The notes under the pieces were generated by a model. The model was not told the DNA's origin. It worked only from the letters and a program-made list of their open reading frames with translations, and searched no databases. The translations under genes and the position numbers were made by a program. Below, piece after piece: positions 13,790 through 14,114 of a stretch of 14,114 nt of DNA. Source of the DNA: Lachnospiraceae bacterium (GTDB taxonomy: Bacteria > Bacillota > Clostridia > Lachnospirales > Lachnospiraceae); assembly GCA_003453515.1 (NCBI GenBank), contig DMLD01000208.1, forward strand, positions 1 through 14,114. Direction: 5' to 3'. The number at the start of each line of letters is the position of its first letter. Position 1 is the first letter of the stretch.

Positions 13790-14114
13790 ATGATTTACAC
13801 AAAAGAAGTAGAGATGATGTGCCCGGTTGCCAAAGGTGCAAAGCATGAGCCGGCACCTATCCCTGAGGAGGGTAAATGGGTTCATGCCAAGGAGATCAAG
13901 GATATCTCGGGCTTTACCCATGGTATAGGATGGTGTGCACCGCAGCAGGGCTGCTGCAAGCTTTCACTCAATGTCAAGGACGGTGTGATAGAGGAGGCTC
14001 TCGTTGAGACCATAGGCTGTTCGGGTATGACTCATTCGGCAGCCATGGCTGCAGAGATTTTGCAGGGAAAGACCATACTTGAGGCGTTGAACACAGACCT
14101 TGTATGTGATGCTA
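13790..14114 (+). CDS. Iron-sulfur cluster assembly scaffold protein (NifU-like), N-terminal part
   Basis: The first 108 residues of a protein that continues past the right edge. It starts MIYTKEVEMMCPVAKGAKH and contains GFTHGIGWCAPQQGCCKLSL (42-61), then VETIGCSGMTHSAAMAAEIL (72-91). Cysteines at 11, 50, 56, 57, 77 and 106 are candidates for Fe-S binding, and the GCSGMTHSA stretch resembles the conserved Cys motif of NifU-type scaffolds. I recognise it as the clostridial scaffold-annotated protein that usually precedes a GGGtGRT-family gene; that partner would lie beyond 14114. Exact biochemical role is not established to my knowledge. The ATG at 13790 has AAAGGAG 6 bases before it and a consensus promoter. 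Divergent from panG. Confidence 0.85.
   Translation, partial: MIYTKEVEMMCPVAKGAKHEPAPIPEEGKWVHAKEIKDISGFTHGIGWCAPQQGCCKLSLNVKDGVIEEALVETIGCSGMTHSAAMAAEILQGKTILEALNTDLVCDA

Noticed and set aside
13547..13921. Minus-strand frame across the pan/Fe-S scaffold intergenic region
   Set aside because: It overlaps both divergent promoters and the start of the scaffold gene, and shows no family features.
1..14114. CRISPR array, tRNA, rRNA, insertion sequence, prophage or toxin-antitoxin pair
   Set aside because: No regularly spaced repeats, RNA gene signatures, transposase motifs or terminal inverted repeats were seen on either strand.

Overview
The window looks like the chromosome of an anaerobic Clostridia member, most probably a Lachnospiraceae relative. 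Supporting signs are strong AGGAGG-type ribosome sites, consensus TTGACA/TATAAT promoters, a PanG-type (DUF2520) ketopantoate reductase in the pantothenate operon, a lipoprotein-anchored ABC binding protein, and a NifU-like scaffold of the type that precedes the clostridial GGGtGRT protein. No rRNA, tRNA, CRISPR array, insertion sequence or phage gene was found. Genus is not determined.

Positions 1-5506 (minus strand) hold a five-gene operon read from right to left: ABC permease, ABC ATPase, lipoprotein substrate-binding protein (all of the nitrate/taurine/sulfonate class), an SdsA/YjcS-type alkylsulfatase and a formylglycine-type arylsulfatase that runs off the left edge. Two sulfate-ester hydrolases directly behind a sulfonate-class importer suggest a module that imports organic sulfate esters and releases sulfate inside the cell without oxygen. 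Positions 5507-5815 carry a probable intrinsic terminator for the upstream gene, an extended -10 promoter and a structured leader. A six-helix membrane protein of unknown function follows (5816-6577, minus).

Positions 6730-8740 centre on amino-acid metabolism. Threonine ammonia-lyase (ilvA, plus strand, with a consensus promoter) converges on and overlaps by 8 bases an unusual minus-strand gene in which a GIY-YIG nuclease domain is fused in frame to a complete RidA enamine/imine deaminase. RidA removes the reactive product that IlvA makes. The fusion gene has a consensus promoter that predicts a practically leaderless mRNA, and an internal ribosome site in front of the RidA part. Back to back with it lies a small plus-strand gene (8836-9117) that encodes only the C-terminal (WCX) domain of WYL regulators.

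Positions 9120-13525 (minus strand) are a full pantothenate-to-CoA operon in the order panG-panB-panC-panD-coaBC. It covers ketopantoate formation, reduction, condensation with beta-alanine, beta-alanine supply, and the two steps after pantothenate kinase. Its promoter (TTGACA-17-TATAGT) is preceded by a nested palindrome, and a hairpin covers the panG ribosome site. The right end (13790 onward, plus strand) starts the Fe-S scaffold gene from its own divergent promoter.

The most unusual points are the GIY-YIG-RidA fusion beside ilvA, the anaerobic sulfate-ester cassette with a cytoplasmic-looking alkylsulfatase, the orphan WCX protein, and two places (after the binding-protein gene and after panC) where a gene's last codons are repeated just past its stop codon.
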